This document shows positions 24,140-32,415 of a DNA stretch of 64,000 nt, piece after piece (within the stretch, counting starts at the first letter, position 1; every line of letters starts with the position of its first letter). The stretch is from Rhizobium sp. BK399. Its GTDB lineage: Bacteria; Pseudomonadota; Alphaproteobacteria; Rhizobiales; Rhizobiaceae. The notes beneath the pieces are model-generated. The model saw only the letters and a program-made list of their open reading frames with translations, did no database searches and was not told the DNA's origin. The position numbers and the translations under genes were made by a program. The DNA lies in NCBI RefSeq assembly GCF_014194695.1, contig NZ_JACIAH010000001.1:372001-436000 (forward strand), given 5' to 3'.

Positions 24140-27100
24140 TACCGAATTTCTGTATCCGACGTCCTGTCGCAACGACGCTGATTGCCATCGGCGTCGTGCT
24201 TGCCGGCCTTGCCGGCTATCAGCTCGTGCCGGTGGCAGCACTGCCGCAGGTCGATTTCCCGACGATCAATGTGTCGGCCGCGCTGACCGGCGCTTCGCCG
24301 CAGACGATGGCAACGTCGGTCGCCACGCCGCTGATCAAGCAGTTCCAGACCATTCCCGGCATCAGCGAGATCAGTGCCACCAACTCGCTCGGCAACACCA
24401 GCATCGTTCTGCAGTTCGACCTCAACCGCAACATCGATGCAGCGGCGGCAGACGTTCAAGCGGCGATCTCGCACGCGACCCGCCAGCTACCGGATAACAT
24501 GACGACTCCGCCGAGCTATCGGAAAACGAACCCTGCCGACGCGCCGGTCATGTTGCTTGCGGTGCAGAGCGACACCATGCCCCGTAGCAAGCTCGACGAG
24601 ATCGCCGAGGACATCATCTCCCCGTCCCTTTCGACGCTTCCCGGCGTCGCTGAGGTTTCGGTTTTCGGCGCGCAAACCTACGCGGTGCGAGTTGAAGTCG
24701 ATCCCAACAAGCTTCTCAACCGCGGCATCGGTATCGATACCGTCAACAAGGCGCTGGTCGCGGCCAACAGTCAGGTTCCTGTCGGCTCTCTGCAAAACGA
24801 TACACAGAGCATGACGATCAATGCGAATACGCAGCGGACCAATGCCGATGAATTCCGGACACTCGTCATTGCCAACCCGAACGGCGCGCCGATCCACCTC
24901 GGCGATGTCGCCGACGTGCAAGACAGCGTCGAGAACCAAAATACCGGCAGCTGGTATGACGGCAACCGCAGCATCATCCTCGCCATTCAACGCCAGCCCG
25001 ATGCCAATACCGTGGAGGTCGTCGACGCAATCAGAGCGAAGCTGCCGGGTCTGCACGCAGAGATTCCCGCCTCTGTTTCAACAAAGGTCATGAACGACTC
25101 CGCCCAGCCGATCAAAGATGCGATCAGCGACGTGAAGTTCACTCTGATGCTGACGATCGGCCTCGTCGTCCTGGTCATCTACCTCTTCACAGGCCATCTG
25201 ACGGCGACGATCATTCCCGGGCTCGCCGTGCCGCTGTCGCTGATTTCCACCTTCGGCATGATGTACGTGCTCGGATACAGCATCGACAACATTTCGCTGC
25301 TCGGATTGACGCTTGCGGTCGGCCTCGTCGTCGACGACGCGATCGTCATGTTGGAAAACATCCTCCGGCATGTCGAGGAAGGCATGCCGGTTCTCGACGC
25401 GGCGATCAAAGGTGCCGGCGAAGTCAGCTACACCATCATTTCGATGTCGGTGTCTCTGATAGCCGTCTTTATCCCGATCCTGTTGATGGGCGGTGTCGTC
25501 GGCCGCATCTTCAATGAGTTCGGCATGGTCGTTGCAATCGCGATTGTTGCCTCTGCAATCGTTTCGCTCACGGTGACACCGATGCTGGCGTCGCGGCTAG
25601 GCAGCGGCCACGATCGGCCGCCCTTCTTCATCCGCTGGTTCGATGCCGGCTTTGAACGAACCCTCAGAGGCTACGAGCGATCGGTCGGTTGGTGCCTGAA
25701 GCATCGTCCCGCCATCCTCACCCTGTTCGTGGCGTCGATCGGCCTGACCGTCTATCTCTTCATGACGCTGCCATCGAGCTTCTTCCCTACCGAAGACATC
25801 GGTCGCCTGAACATCTCGACGCGCGCTCGTCAGGATATCTCCTATCCCGCGATGCAGGCATTGCAGAACCAGGCGGCGGAACTCGTGAAACAAAACCCTG
25901 CCGTCAACCATGTCATGTCGATCGTCGGCGGCAATGCGCGCAGTCCACTCAACAACGGCACCATGTACGTCGAGCTCAAGGACAAGGATCAGCGTCCGCC
26001 GCTTGACCAGACACTGCGGGAATTGAGGACGAGCATCGGGAAGATCCCCGGCCTTCAAGCGTATATAACGCCGCAGCAGAGCCTCCGCTTCGGCGGCCGC
26101 CAGACCGCGAGCCAATATCAGCTGGTCGTTCAGGCGCTCAGCGCTGATCAGACAAACGTTTGGGCGAACAAGATCCAGCAGGCGATGCATGCCGATCCGC
26201 GCTTCACTGACGTCGCTTCGGACGCGCAGAACAACGCACTGCAAGCCAATATCGTTGTCGATACGGAGAAGGCGGCGGCCTTCGGCATCACCGATGGGCA
26301 ATTGCGGACGACCCTGCAGGAATCGTTTGGCGGATACACCGCCGCCCAGATCCAATCGACCGGCGACAGTTATGACGTGATCGTGGAATACGACACGAGT
26401 AAGCCGTGGGACGATCAGAAGCTTCAGGAAATCCGCGTCGCTTCAGACAGCGGCGCTCTGGTTCCCCTGTCGAACTTCGCGAAGGTGCAGCGCACGACGG
26501 GGCCGGTGACGATCAACCAGACCGGTCAGCTGGTCTCGACGACCATCTCCTTCAACCTGCCGGCGGGCGAAGCGCTCGGCGACGCCACAGCTGCGATCGA
26601 CCAGATCAAGAAGGATATCAATATGCCAGCGGACGTCTTCACGTCCTATGGCGGCACCGCGCAGATATTCCAGCAGTCCCAGGGCAACACCCCGCTGCTG
26701 ATCTTGGCGGCGGTACTGACGATCTACGTTGTGTTGGGTGTCCTCTACGAGAGTTTCATCCACCCGTTGACGATCCTTTCCGGCCTACCGGCTGCGGCAC
26801 TCGGCGCGTTGCTGGCGCTGAAGGTGATGGGCTTCGATCTTTCGATCATCGCGCTCATCGGCCTCTTAATGCTGATCGGCATCGTCAAGAAGAACGCAAT
26901 CATGATGATCGACGTGGCGCTTGAGAACCTGCGTTCCGGTAACGGCATGTCGCCATCGGAGGCGATCCACGAAGCCTGCGTGCGACGCTTCCGGCCGATC
27001 ATGATGACGACCTTCTGCGCCCTCCTCGGCGCGCTTCCGATCGCGCTGGGGACCGGCGCAAGCTCGGAACTGCGTCAGCCGCTCGGCATTGCCGTCGTCG

Positions 27101-27252
27101 GCGGTCTTATAGTGTCGCAAGCGCTGACGCTGTTCATCACCCCGGTCATCTTCGTCGAAATGGGCAGGCTAAACGATTGGCTGCTCAGCCTCGGAGGCAA
27201 GAAGAAGACCGAGCACGAGGAAGAGATACCTCAGGCGTTGGCCGCCGAGTAA
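24136..27252 (+). CDS. RND multidrug efflux permease (MdtB/MdtC-like)
   Basis: Protein of 1038 residues, the normal length for HAE1 pumps. Twelve membrane helices are arranged as two repeats, each with a large periplasmic loop. TM4 holds LTLAVGLVVDDAIVMLENI with the proton-relay Asp pair. It begins MIPNFCIRRPVATTLIAIG as in MdtB/MdtC. It exports lipophilic compounds using proton motive force. Translationally coupled to the adaptor and closed by a strong terminator, so the two genes form a complete operon without an outer-membrane channel. Confidence 0.93.
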   Translation: MIPNFCIRRPVATTLIAIGVVLAGLAGYQLVPVAALPQVDFPTINVSAALTGASPQTMATSVATPLIKQFQTIPGISEISATNSLGNTSIVLQFDLNRNIDAAAADVQAAISHATRQLPDNMTTPPSYRKTNPADAPVMLLAVQSDTMPRSKLDEIAEDIISPSLSTLPGVAEVSVFGAQTYAVRVEVDPNKLLNRGIGIDTVNKALVAANSQVPVGSLQNDTQSMTINANTQRTNADEFRTLVIANPNGAPIHLGDVADVQDSVENQNTGSWYDGNRSIILAIQRQPDANTVEVVDAIRAKLPGLHAEIPASVSTKVMNDSAQPIKDAISDVKFTLMLTIGLVVLVIYLFTGHLTATIIPGLAVPLSLISTFGMMYVLGYSIDNISLLGLTLAVGLVVDDAIVMLENILRHVEEGMPVLDAAIKGAGEVSYTIISMSVSLIAVFIPILLMGGVVGRIFNEFGMVVAIAIVASAIVSLTVTPMLASRLGSGHDRPPFFIRWFDAGFERTLRGYERSVGWCLKHRPAILTLFVASIGLTVYLFMTLPSSFFPTEDIGRLNISTRARQDISYPAMQALQNQAAELVKQNPAVNHVMSIVGGNARSPLNNGTMYVELKDKDQRPPLDQTLRELRTSIGKIPGLQAYITPQQSLRFGGRQTASQYQLVVQALSADQTNVWANKIQQAMHADPRFTDVASDAQNNALQANIVVDTEKAAAFGITDGQLRTTLQESFGGYTAAQIQSTGDSYDVIVEYDTSKPWDDQKLQEIRVASDSGALVPLSNFAKVQRTTGPVTINQTGQLVSTTISFNLPAGEALGDATAAIDQIKKDINMPADVFTSYGGTAQIFQQSQGNTPLLILAAVLTIYVVLGVLYESFIHPLTILSGLPAAALGALLALKVMGFDLSIIALIGLLMLIGIVKKNAIMMIDVALENLRSGNGMSPSEAIHEACVRRFRPIMMTTFCALLGALPIALGTGASSELRQPLGIAVVGGLIVSQALTLFITPVIFVEMGRLNDWLLSLGGKKKTEHEEEIPQALAAE

Positions 27253-27258
27253 CAGAAA

Positions 27259-27289
27259 TGCGGGCGCCAATGGCGCCCGCAGCATTTTT
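27259..27289 (+). terminator. Rho-independent terminator of the RND operon
   Basis: Perfect 10-bp stem TGCGGGCGCC (27259-27268) with GGCGCCCGCA (27272-27281), 3-base loop, then five T residues at 27285-27289. Located just after the pump stop codon. Confidence 0.9.
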
Positions 27290-27420
27290 CGTTGCAAGCC
27301 TTGAATAACGACGCCCCCTGTGGCATCACGCGCCTCCTTGAATTCGGGCGCGCCATTTCCGCGCCTTTGCGGAGGCTGGCCTCCGATCTCAAAACACAAT
27401 CGGCAAGATGAGGTGCGAGC

Positions 27421-28713
27421 ATGGCTCAGGCGCTGGGATTCGACTTCGGCACAACGAACACGGTATTGGCCACGGCCGACGGGCAGACAACACATTCGAT
27501 GGCCTTCACCAGTGCCGCCGGCAGCGACGACAGTATGCGCACCGCCCTGTCCTTCATGAAGGATCGGCAACTCGGCGCGTCCGCCCTGAAGGTCGAGGCC
27601 GGCCACGCGGCAATCCGGCAATTCATCGACAATCCTGGTGACTGTCGGTTCCTCCAGTCGATCAAGACCTTTGCGGCAAGCGCACTGTTCCAGGGCACGC
27701 TGATCTATGCGAAGCGTCACAGCTTCGAGGATCTGATGGAGGTGTTCATCAGGCGCTTGCGCAACTATGCCGGCGACAGCTGGCCGTCCGAGGTCAAACG
27801 GATCGTTACCGGTCGTCCCGTGCATTTCGCCGGTGCGAATCCCGATCCTGCGCTGGCGACCGAGCGTTACAACGAGGCGCTATCGCGCTTCGGCTTCCCG
27901 GAGGTTCACTACGTGTATGAACCCGTCGCTGCCGCATTCTACTTCGCGCAGAATCTCAAGTCCGACGCCACGGTTCTCGTTGCCGACTTCGGCGGCGGTA
28001 CGACCGACTATTCGCTTATCCGGTTTGAAACCGTGGCCGGCAAGCTGACCGCCACCCCGATCGGTCATTCGGGTGTCGGGATCGCCGGCGATCATTTCGA
28101 CTACCGCATGATCGACAACATCGTTGCCCCGCAGATCGGCAAGGGGAGTCATTTCAAAAGCTTCGACAAGATCCTTGAAGTTCCAACCAACTACTATTCA
28201 AGCTTCGGCCGCTGGAACCAGCTCTCCATCTTCAAGACATCACGCGAATTCGAGGATCTGAAGAAGCTGGTGCGCACAGCCCTTGAGCCCGAAAAGCTCG
28301 AGACCTTCATCGATTTGGTCGACCACGACGAGGGTTATCCGCTCTATCAGGCCGTATCGGCGACGAAGATGGCGCTGTCGGCCGCGGACGAGGCCGCATT
28401 TGATTTTGCACCTCTCGGTCGCGGTGGTCACCGGACGATCCGACGGGCTGACTTCGAAAGCTGGATTGCGGATGACCTCGCAAGGATCGAAGGTGCGCTC
28501 GATGACGTCCTGGAAAAGACAAACACGACGTCTGATATGATCGACAAGGTGTTCCTCACCGGAGGTACGTCGTTTGTGCCCGCCGTGCGCCGCATCTTCA
28601 CCGAACGCTTCGACAAGGGCCGGATCGAGACCGGCGGTGAGCTTCTGTCCATCGCGCACGGCCTGGCACTGATCGGCGAACGCGACGACATCATGCAATG
28701 GACGGTGCAATAG
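27421..28713 (+). CDS. yegD: Hsp70-family chaperone-like protein (YegD type)
   Basis: Protein of 430 residues containing only the actin-like ATPase domain. LGFDFGTTNTVLA at the N-terminus is phosphate loop 1, VADFGGGTTDYSLIRF is phosphate loop 2, VYEPVAAAFYFA is the connect region, and FLTGGTSFVPAVRR the adenosine motif. The DnaK substrate-binding domain is missing, as in E. coli YegD. Function poorly known. Single gene after the RND terminator. Confidence 0.88.
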   Translation: MAQALGFDFGTTNTVLATADGQTTHSMAFTSAAGSDDSMRTALSFMKDRQLGASALKVEAGHAAIRQFIDNPGDCRFLQSIKTFAASALFQGTLIYAKRHSFEDLMEVFIRRLRNYAGDSWPSEVKRIVTGRPVHFAGANPDPALATERYNEALSRFGFPEVHYVYEPVAAAFYFAQNLKSDATVLVADFGGGTTDYSLIRFETVAGKLTATPIGHSGVGIAGDHFDYRMIDNIVAPQIGKGSHFKSFDKILEVPTNYYSSFGRWNQLSIFKTSREFEDLKKLVRTALEPEKLETFIDLVDHDEGYPLYQAVSATKMALSAADEAAFDFAPLGRGGHRTIRRADFESWIADDLARIEGALDDVLEKTNTTSDMIDKVFLTGGTSFVPAVRRIFTERFDKGRIETGGELLSIAHGLALIGERDDIMQWTVQ

Positions 28714-28772
28714 CTCGGCTTGCGGCCCGCGTGCTCTTTCATTGACACCTTCGCTTCGCTAAGGTTGGCGTC

Positions 28773-29642
28773 ATGATCTCCGTCAACGAACTTTCTCCAG
28801 GCGAACTCGCGGCGCTCCTGCATTTCCATGCGGAAGCCGGCGTGGAATGGCTGCTTGAGGAGGAAGCTGTCGACCGCTTTGCCGAGTTCGATGCGATGAA
28901 GGCGGCACGACGGAACGCAGCCGCCGGCACGCAGTCCGAATCACGGGAGGCCTCGCCGCGTGCCACTGCTCAAACGGCACAGAAGAGCACCCCTGAGCCG
29001 GAGCGCCCCGCGCCGCGGCCGCAACCTTCGATTCCCGACGGCGAGGCCGTGCAGCAGGCACGCTTTGCGGCTGAGAGCGCCCGCTCGCTGCCGGAGCTGA
29101 AAACGGCAATCGAGGCATTCAACGGGTGCAATCTCAAGCACAGCGCCCGCTCGACGATCTTCGCCAGCGGAGACGCGACAAGTGGGATCATGGTGATCGG
29201 TTCGGCACCTGGGGCCGACGATGACCGCGAAGGACAACCCTTCGCCGGCCGACCGGGGCAACTGCTGGACAAAATGCTCGCGGCGATCGGCTTACAGCGG
29301 GATGCCATCTTGCTGACGCAGGTTATTCCTTGGCGCCCCCCGGGCAATCGCATTGCGTCCACCGCTGAGATGGATATCTGCCGCCCGTTCATCGAGCGCC
29401 AAATTGCGCTTGCCGCACCGAAGGCAATTCTCGTGCTTGGCAATTTTGCAGCGCGGGTGTTTTTCGGCGAGAGTGACACGATTCACGGGCTGCGCGGACA
29501 ATGGCGGGAGATCGCGGCCGAAAACCGCACTATCCCTGCGATTGCTACGCTGCATCCGCAGGATCTACTGACGGCACCAGTCAACAAGCGATTGGCCTGG
29601 AACGATCTTTTAGCTTTTCACGCCAAGCTTGCCGAACTCTAA
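28773..29642 (+). CDS. Uracil-DNA glycosylase family 4-like protein lacking two Fe-S cysteines
   Basis: Protein of 289 residues. A variable, proline-rich N-terminal part (about 1-105) precedes a UDG domain. Motif 1 reads GSAPGADDDREGQPFAGRPG (near 142), then IPWRPPGNR (near 187) and LHPQDLL (near 260). Family 4 enzymes carry four Cys ligands for a 4Fe-4S cluster. Here only the first (GCNLKHS) and last (DICRPF) are present; Lys and Trp replace the other two. A cluster is therefore unlikely. It may still excise uracil or act on other DNA. Confidence 0.85.
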   Translation: MISVNELSPGELAALLHFHAEAGVEWLLEEEAVDRFAEFDAMKAARRNAAAGTQSESREASPRATAQTAQKSTPEPERPAPRPQPSIPDGEAVQQARFAAESARSLPELKTAIEAFNGCNLKHSARSTIFASGDATSGIMVIGSAPGADDDREGQPFAGRPGQLLDKMLAAIGLQRDAILLTQVIPWRPPGNRIASTAEMDICRPFIERQIALAAPKAILVLGNFAARVFFGESDTIHGLRGQWREIAAENRTIPAIATLHPQDLLTAPVNKRLAWNDLLAFHAKLAEL

Positions 29643-29791
29643 TATGCTTTCAAAATAGGCAAATCTAAATCTTTTATGAAACAACCCATGCGATTTTCAC
29701 ATACCTGTTGTTCATTCTAATCCATTGAAAAGCTCATGCTGCAGTGCAATATTTCAATGTGTCTTGGGAGGAATCAACAGGAACCAAGGCA

Positions 29792-29983
29792 ATGACTACA
29801 CGTTTTCGTCCTATCCACTGTGGGTTTGAAACCCTTCGCCTTGCCACCGAGCAGGGCCGCACAACGCAAAGCTACAGCCGCATCGGCTTTGCCACAAACG
29901 AGCAAATGGTTGCTCGCGGCACTGGTGCGAGCGGACGCATCGCCCGTCCCGCCGCGATCTTTGCGGATTTTCAGCAGTACTAA
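29792..29983 (+). CDS. Hypothetical protein, 63 aa
   Basis: ATG at 29792, with AGGA about nine bases upstream. The product starts MTTRFRPIHCGFETLRL and ends IFADFQQY. No signal peptide, membrane helix or recognised motif. The preceding 150 bases are AT-rich and promoter-like, in contrast to the local background, which supports an independent gene. A longer frame beginning with GTG at 29744 is less likely. Confidence 0.4.
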   Translation: MTTRFRPIHCGFETLRLATEQGRTTQSYSRIGFATNEQMVARGTGASGRIARPAAIFADFQQY

Positions 29984-30074
29984 GGTCGAGGCTGGCATCT
30001 GCTGGCCTCGTGCACTGCTGTCTGACGACGAGGCTTTTCGTTAGCCCTTCGCAGCAGGTCGCGACTTATTGTGT

Positions 30075-30926
30075 CTACTGCGTCGCCCAGTGGAACGCCT
30101 CATCGACATACGCGAACTTGATGGCCTGCCACTGGCTGTACTGCTCCAGGAACGAGCGCGAGATCCAAAGCCCGGGCCTTTTGGCGCCAGCCTCCCATCC
30201 GAGGCATCCCTGCTGTGCTGCCTTCGCAAGAAGTCGCTGTAGGTGCGTGCGCGAGATCAGGAAATCGGCTGCCAGGGCGCGGCTGTCAACATGACCAATG
30301 ACCAAACGCTCCGTATCATCTCCCGCCAGATCGATACGTGAAACAAAGTGGTCGACGATCAGCCCGCCAGCATCGTTCCACAGGAAAAGCGCCACATGCT
30401 CCGCGGGCTCCCTCCATCGCGAATCCTGAAGGCAGTTGCGCGCGATCCGCGGCTGAAGAATCCGAATCAATTCCGGACGGGCTTCAACATGCGCCACCCG
30501 GCTCCCACCATCGAGCAGATCAAGCCCCCCCAGGTTCGATAGCAGCCACCCAAACATTGCCTGATGACTGATTTCCGCCGGCTCGAACTGGCGGGGCCGC
30601 CGTCGCTCCGCACCAGGCTCGTAGGCGATGAAGCGGTACGTGAAGAGTTCGTCGATGAAGCTCAACACAGTGTTACGGCTCGCTACCTTGCGGGAGGTGA
30701 TCTCGCGCGTCAGCCGGACAGCGGTAAAGCCAGACGTCGAGTCCGCAGGATCTCGCTCCATTGCAAGGGCGTAAGCAGTTTGCGTCAGCAACCAGCGCTG
30801 TTGGGACGCGAGCAGTCGCGCCACTCGCGGACCGGCGTCGAACATGCCGCGCATGCGCCCCGCGTGAAAGCGGATGGCGTCAATGAATTTCGGGTTCGCG
30901 ACCAAGTCTTCTGCACTGAAAGGCAT
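30075..30926 (-). CDS. Protein with two probable winged-helix regions, unknown
   Basis: Protein of 283 residues, not recognised. Two segments look like DNA-binding winged helices: about 68-115 (FTAVRLTREITSRKVASR, FIDELFTYRFI, then a basic wing with ERRRPRQF) and about 225-265 (ADFLISRTHLQRLLAKA then GCLGWE). No membrane segment. Upstream is a 210-base gap with its own promoter, so it stands alone. A transcription regulator is a reasonable guess; the ligand and targets are unknown. Confidence 0.7.
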   Translation of the reverse strand: MPFSAEDLVANPKFIDAIRFHAGRMRGMFDAGPRVARLLASQQRWLLTQTAYALAMERDPADSTSGFTAVRLTREITSRKVASRNTVLSFIDELFTYRFIAYEPGAERRRPRQFEPAEISHQAMFGWLLSNLGGLDLLDGGSRVAHVEARPELIRILQPRIARNCLQDSRWREPAEHVALFLWNDAGGLIVDHFVSRIDLAGDDTERLVIGHVDSRALAADFLISRTHLQRLLAKAAQQGCLGWEAGAKRPGLWISRSFLEQYSQWQAIKFAYVDEAFHWATQ

Positions 30927-31136
30927 TTCTCTCCCGACGCATGCTCATTCGACGTCGTCACTGCTCAGGACAAGGCAGGACGGTCACTTCGTAACATGCG
31001 CATTCGCGAATAAATGAAGCTTCGTCAAGTTCATAACGTACGATAAGCGTTCGAATAGCGTTCACTATTTCGTTGAATTTCTCGCGCATGGCGAGAAAAT
31101 CTCAGCTCGGCGGCCGCAATGCTGAGACGAAGGTCC

Positions 31137-32066
31137 TCATGAACCGGCTTGCCGCGCCGCCCTTCGCTCCAGATTGAGCTGGTGTTCGCGGTAGATGATG
31201 AATATCCCCGCAGCGACGACAATCGCCGTGCCAAGCAGCGTGGCGCCACTCGGCACATCACCAAACACAAAATAGGCAACAACGCCGCCGATGACGATTG
31301 ATGTGTACTCGAATGGCGCAACCGTCGAGACGTCCGCATGCCGATAGCTCTCGGTCAGCAGGATCTGCGCTATGCCACCGCAAAAGCCGGCCGCAACGAG
31401 AAACAATTGCGGCCTCATATCAAGAACCTGCCAGCCGAACGGAACCGTTACGAGTGAGAATACCGTGGCTGTGATCGAAAAATAGAGAACGATTGTTGCC
31501 GTTTTTTCTTCCTCGACCAATCGCCGCACCTGAATCATCGCCATGCCGCCGAGTACCGAGGCCAGCAGAACGGTGATCGCCCCGATCGCCTGTTCGGCGT
31601 GAATGCCCCCCTCGCGAAAGAGCGTGAGCTTCGGCCAAGATATGATGGCCACGCCCACCATACCGAAAAGTACTGCGCTCCAGCGGTAAATTCGGACAGT
31701 CTCCCCGAGAAACAGCGCCGCAAAAATCACCGCGACCAGCGGCATTGCATAGCCGAGTGCAATCGCTTCCGGCAGTGGCAGGTGCAACAGCCCGTAAAAC
31801 CCTAGCCCCATCGATATGATGCCGAGCGTTCCCCGCTTCAAATGTCCGATAGGATTGGCCGTGTAGAACGCCGACCGCAACTGCCCTTGATAGGCGAGGT
31901 ATCCCATGATCGGAAACAGCGCGAAAAACGAACGGCAGAAGGTCACCTGCCCCGGTTGGATGTCGCTGCCGGCAAGCTTGATGAAGGTCTGCATTGCCAG
32001 GAAGACGATGACCGAACCGACCTTGAACGCAATGCCCCTCATCGGGTTTCCGATAGCCGATCGCAT
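31137..32066 (-). CDS. EamA (DMT superfamily) transporter
   Basis: Protein of 309 residues with ten predicted helices in two EamA repeats. GYAMPLVAVIFAALFLGE is the characteristic first-repeat end and PFEYTSIVIGGVVAYFVFGDVP the second. The start MRSAIGNPMRG at 32066 is preferred over the longer frame reaching 32285, whose extra residues are not membrane-like; an internal ATG at 32042 is also possible. Substrate unknown. Confidence 0.83.
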   Translation of the reverse strand: MRSAIGNPMRGIAFKVGSVIVFLAMQTFIKLAGSDIQPGQVTFCRSFFALFPIMGYLAYQGQLRSAFYTANPIGHLKRGTLGIISMGLGFYGLLHLPLPEAIALGYAMPLVAVIFAALFLGETVRIYRWSAVLFGMVGVAIISWPKLTLFREGGIHAEQAIGAITVLLASVLGGMAMIQVRRLVEEEKTATIVLYFSITATVFSLVTVPFGWQVLDMRPQLFLVAAGFCGGIAQILLTESYRHADVSTVAPFEYTSIVIGGVVAYFVFGDVPSGATLLGTAIVVAAGIFIIYREHQLNLERRAARQAGS

Positions 32067-32415
32067 GTCTTGAACTCTTGGATTGCTAGTTTGATGCAGG
32101 AGGACGCGCCAGACTCGACGCACCGAGACTGTGACAGCCGTCGCATTGAATGAACAGACAGAAAATTGGAAAACTTGCGAACCTCCCATGAAGCCAATGC
32201 CCTGCGACGCCGCGCTCGCGCCCGTAGTGACCTCAAAATCCCGTTTGTCGATTCGCCCAAATTTAGCCGGTTCCAGCGCCTTCAAATCTTCCTTTGCCGC
32301 GATTTCGCTTTAAGTTTGGTTCAGACTTTAATGTAATCATGCCCGTCAAAATTTGTGGCGGAGTACTTACTCTGCATACGAAGCACTCACCCGCTCAAGG
32401 CCTTCAGGGAACACC
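32067..32415. other. Intergenic stretch of 349 bases, no gene seen
   Basis: Region between the divergent EamA and pepN genes. It holds no convincing frame. The last 150 bases before pepN are AT-rich and presumably contain its promoter; CAGGGA precedes the pepN ATG. No clear operator symmetry noticed. Confidence 0.5.

Noticed and set aside
31035..31075. Short direct repeats (AGCGTTC) upstream of the EamA and winged-helix genes
   Set aside because: Only two 7-base copies; too short and not clearly placed relative to a promoter to call an operator.
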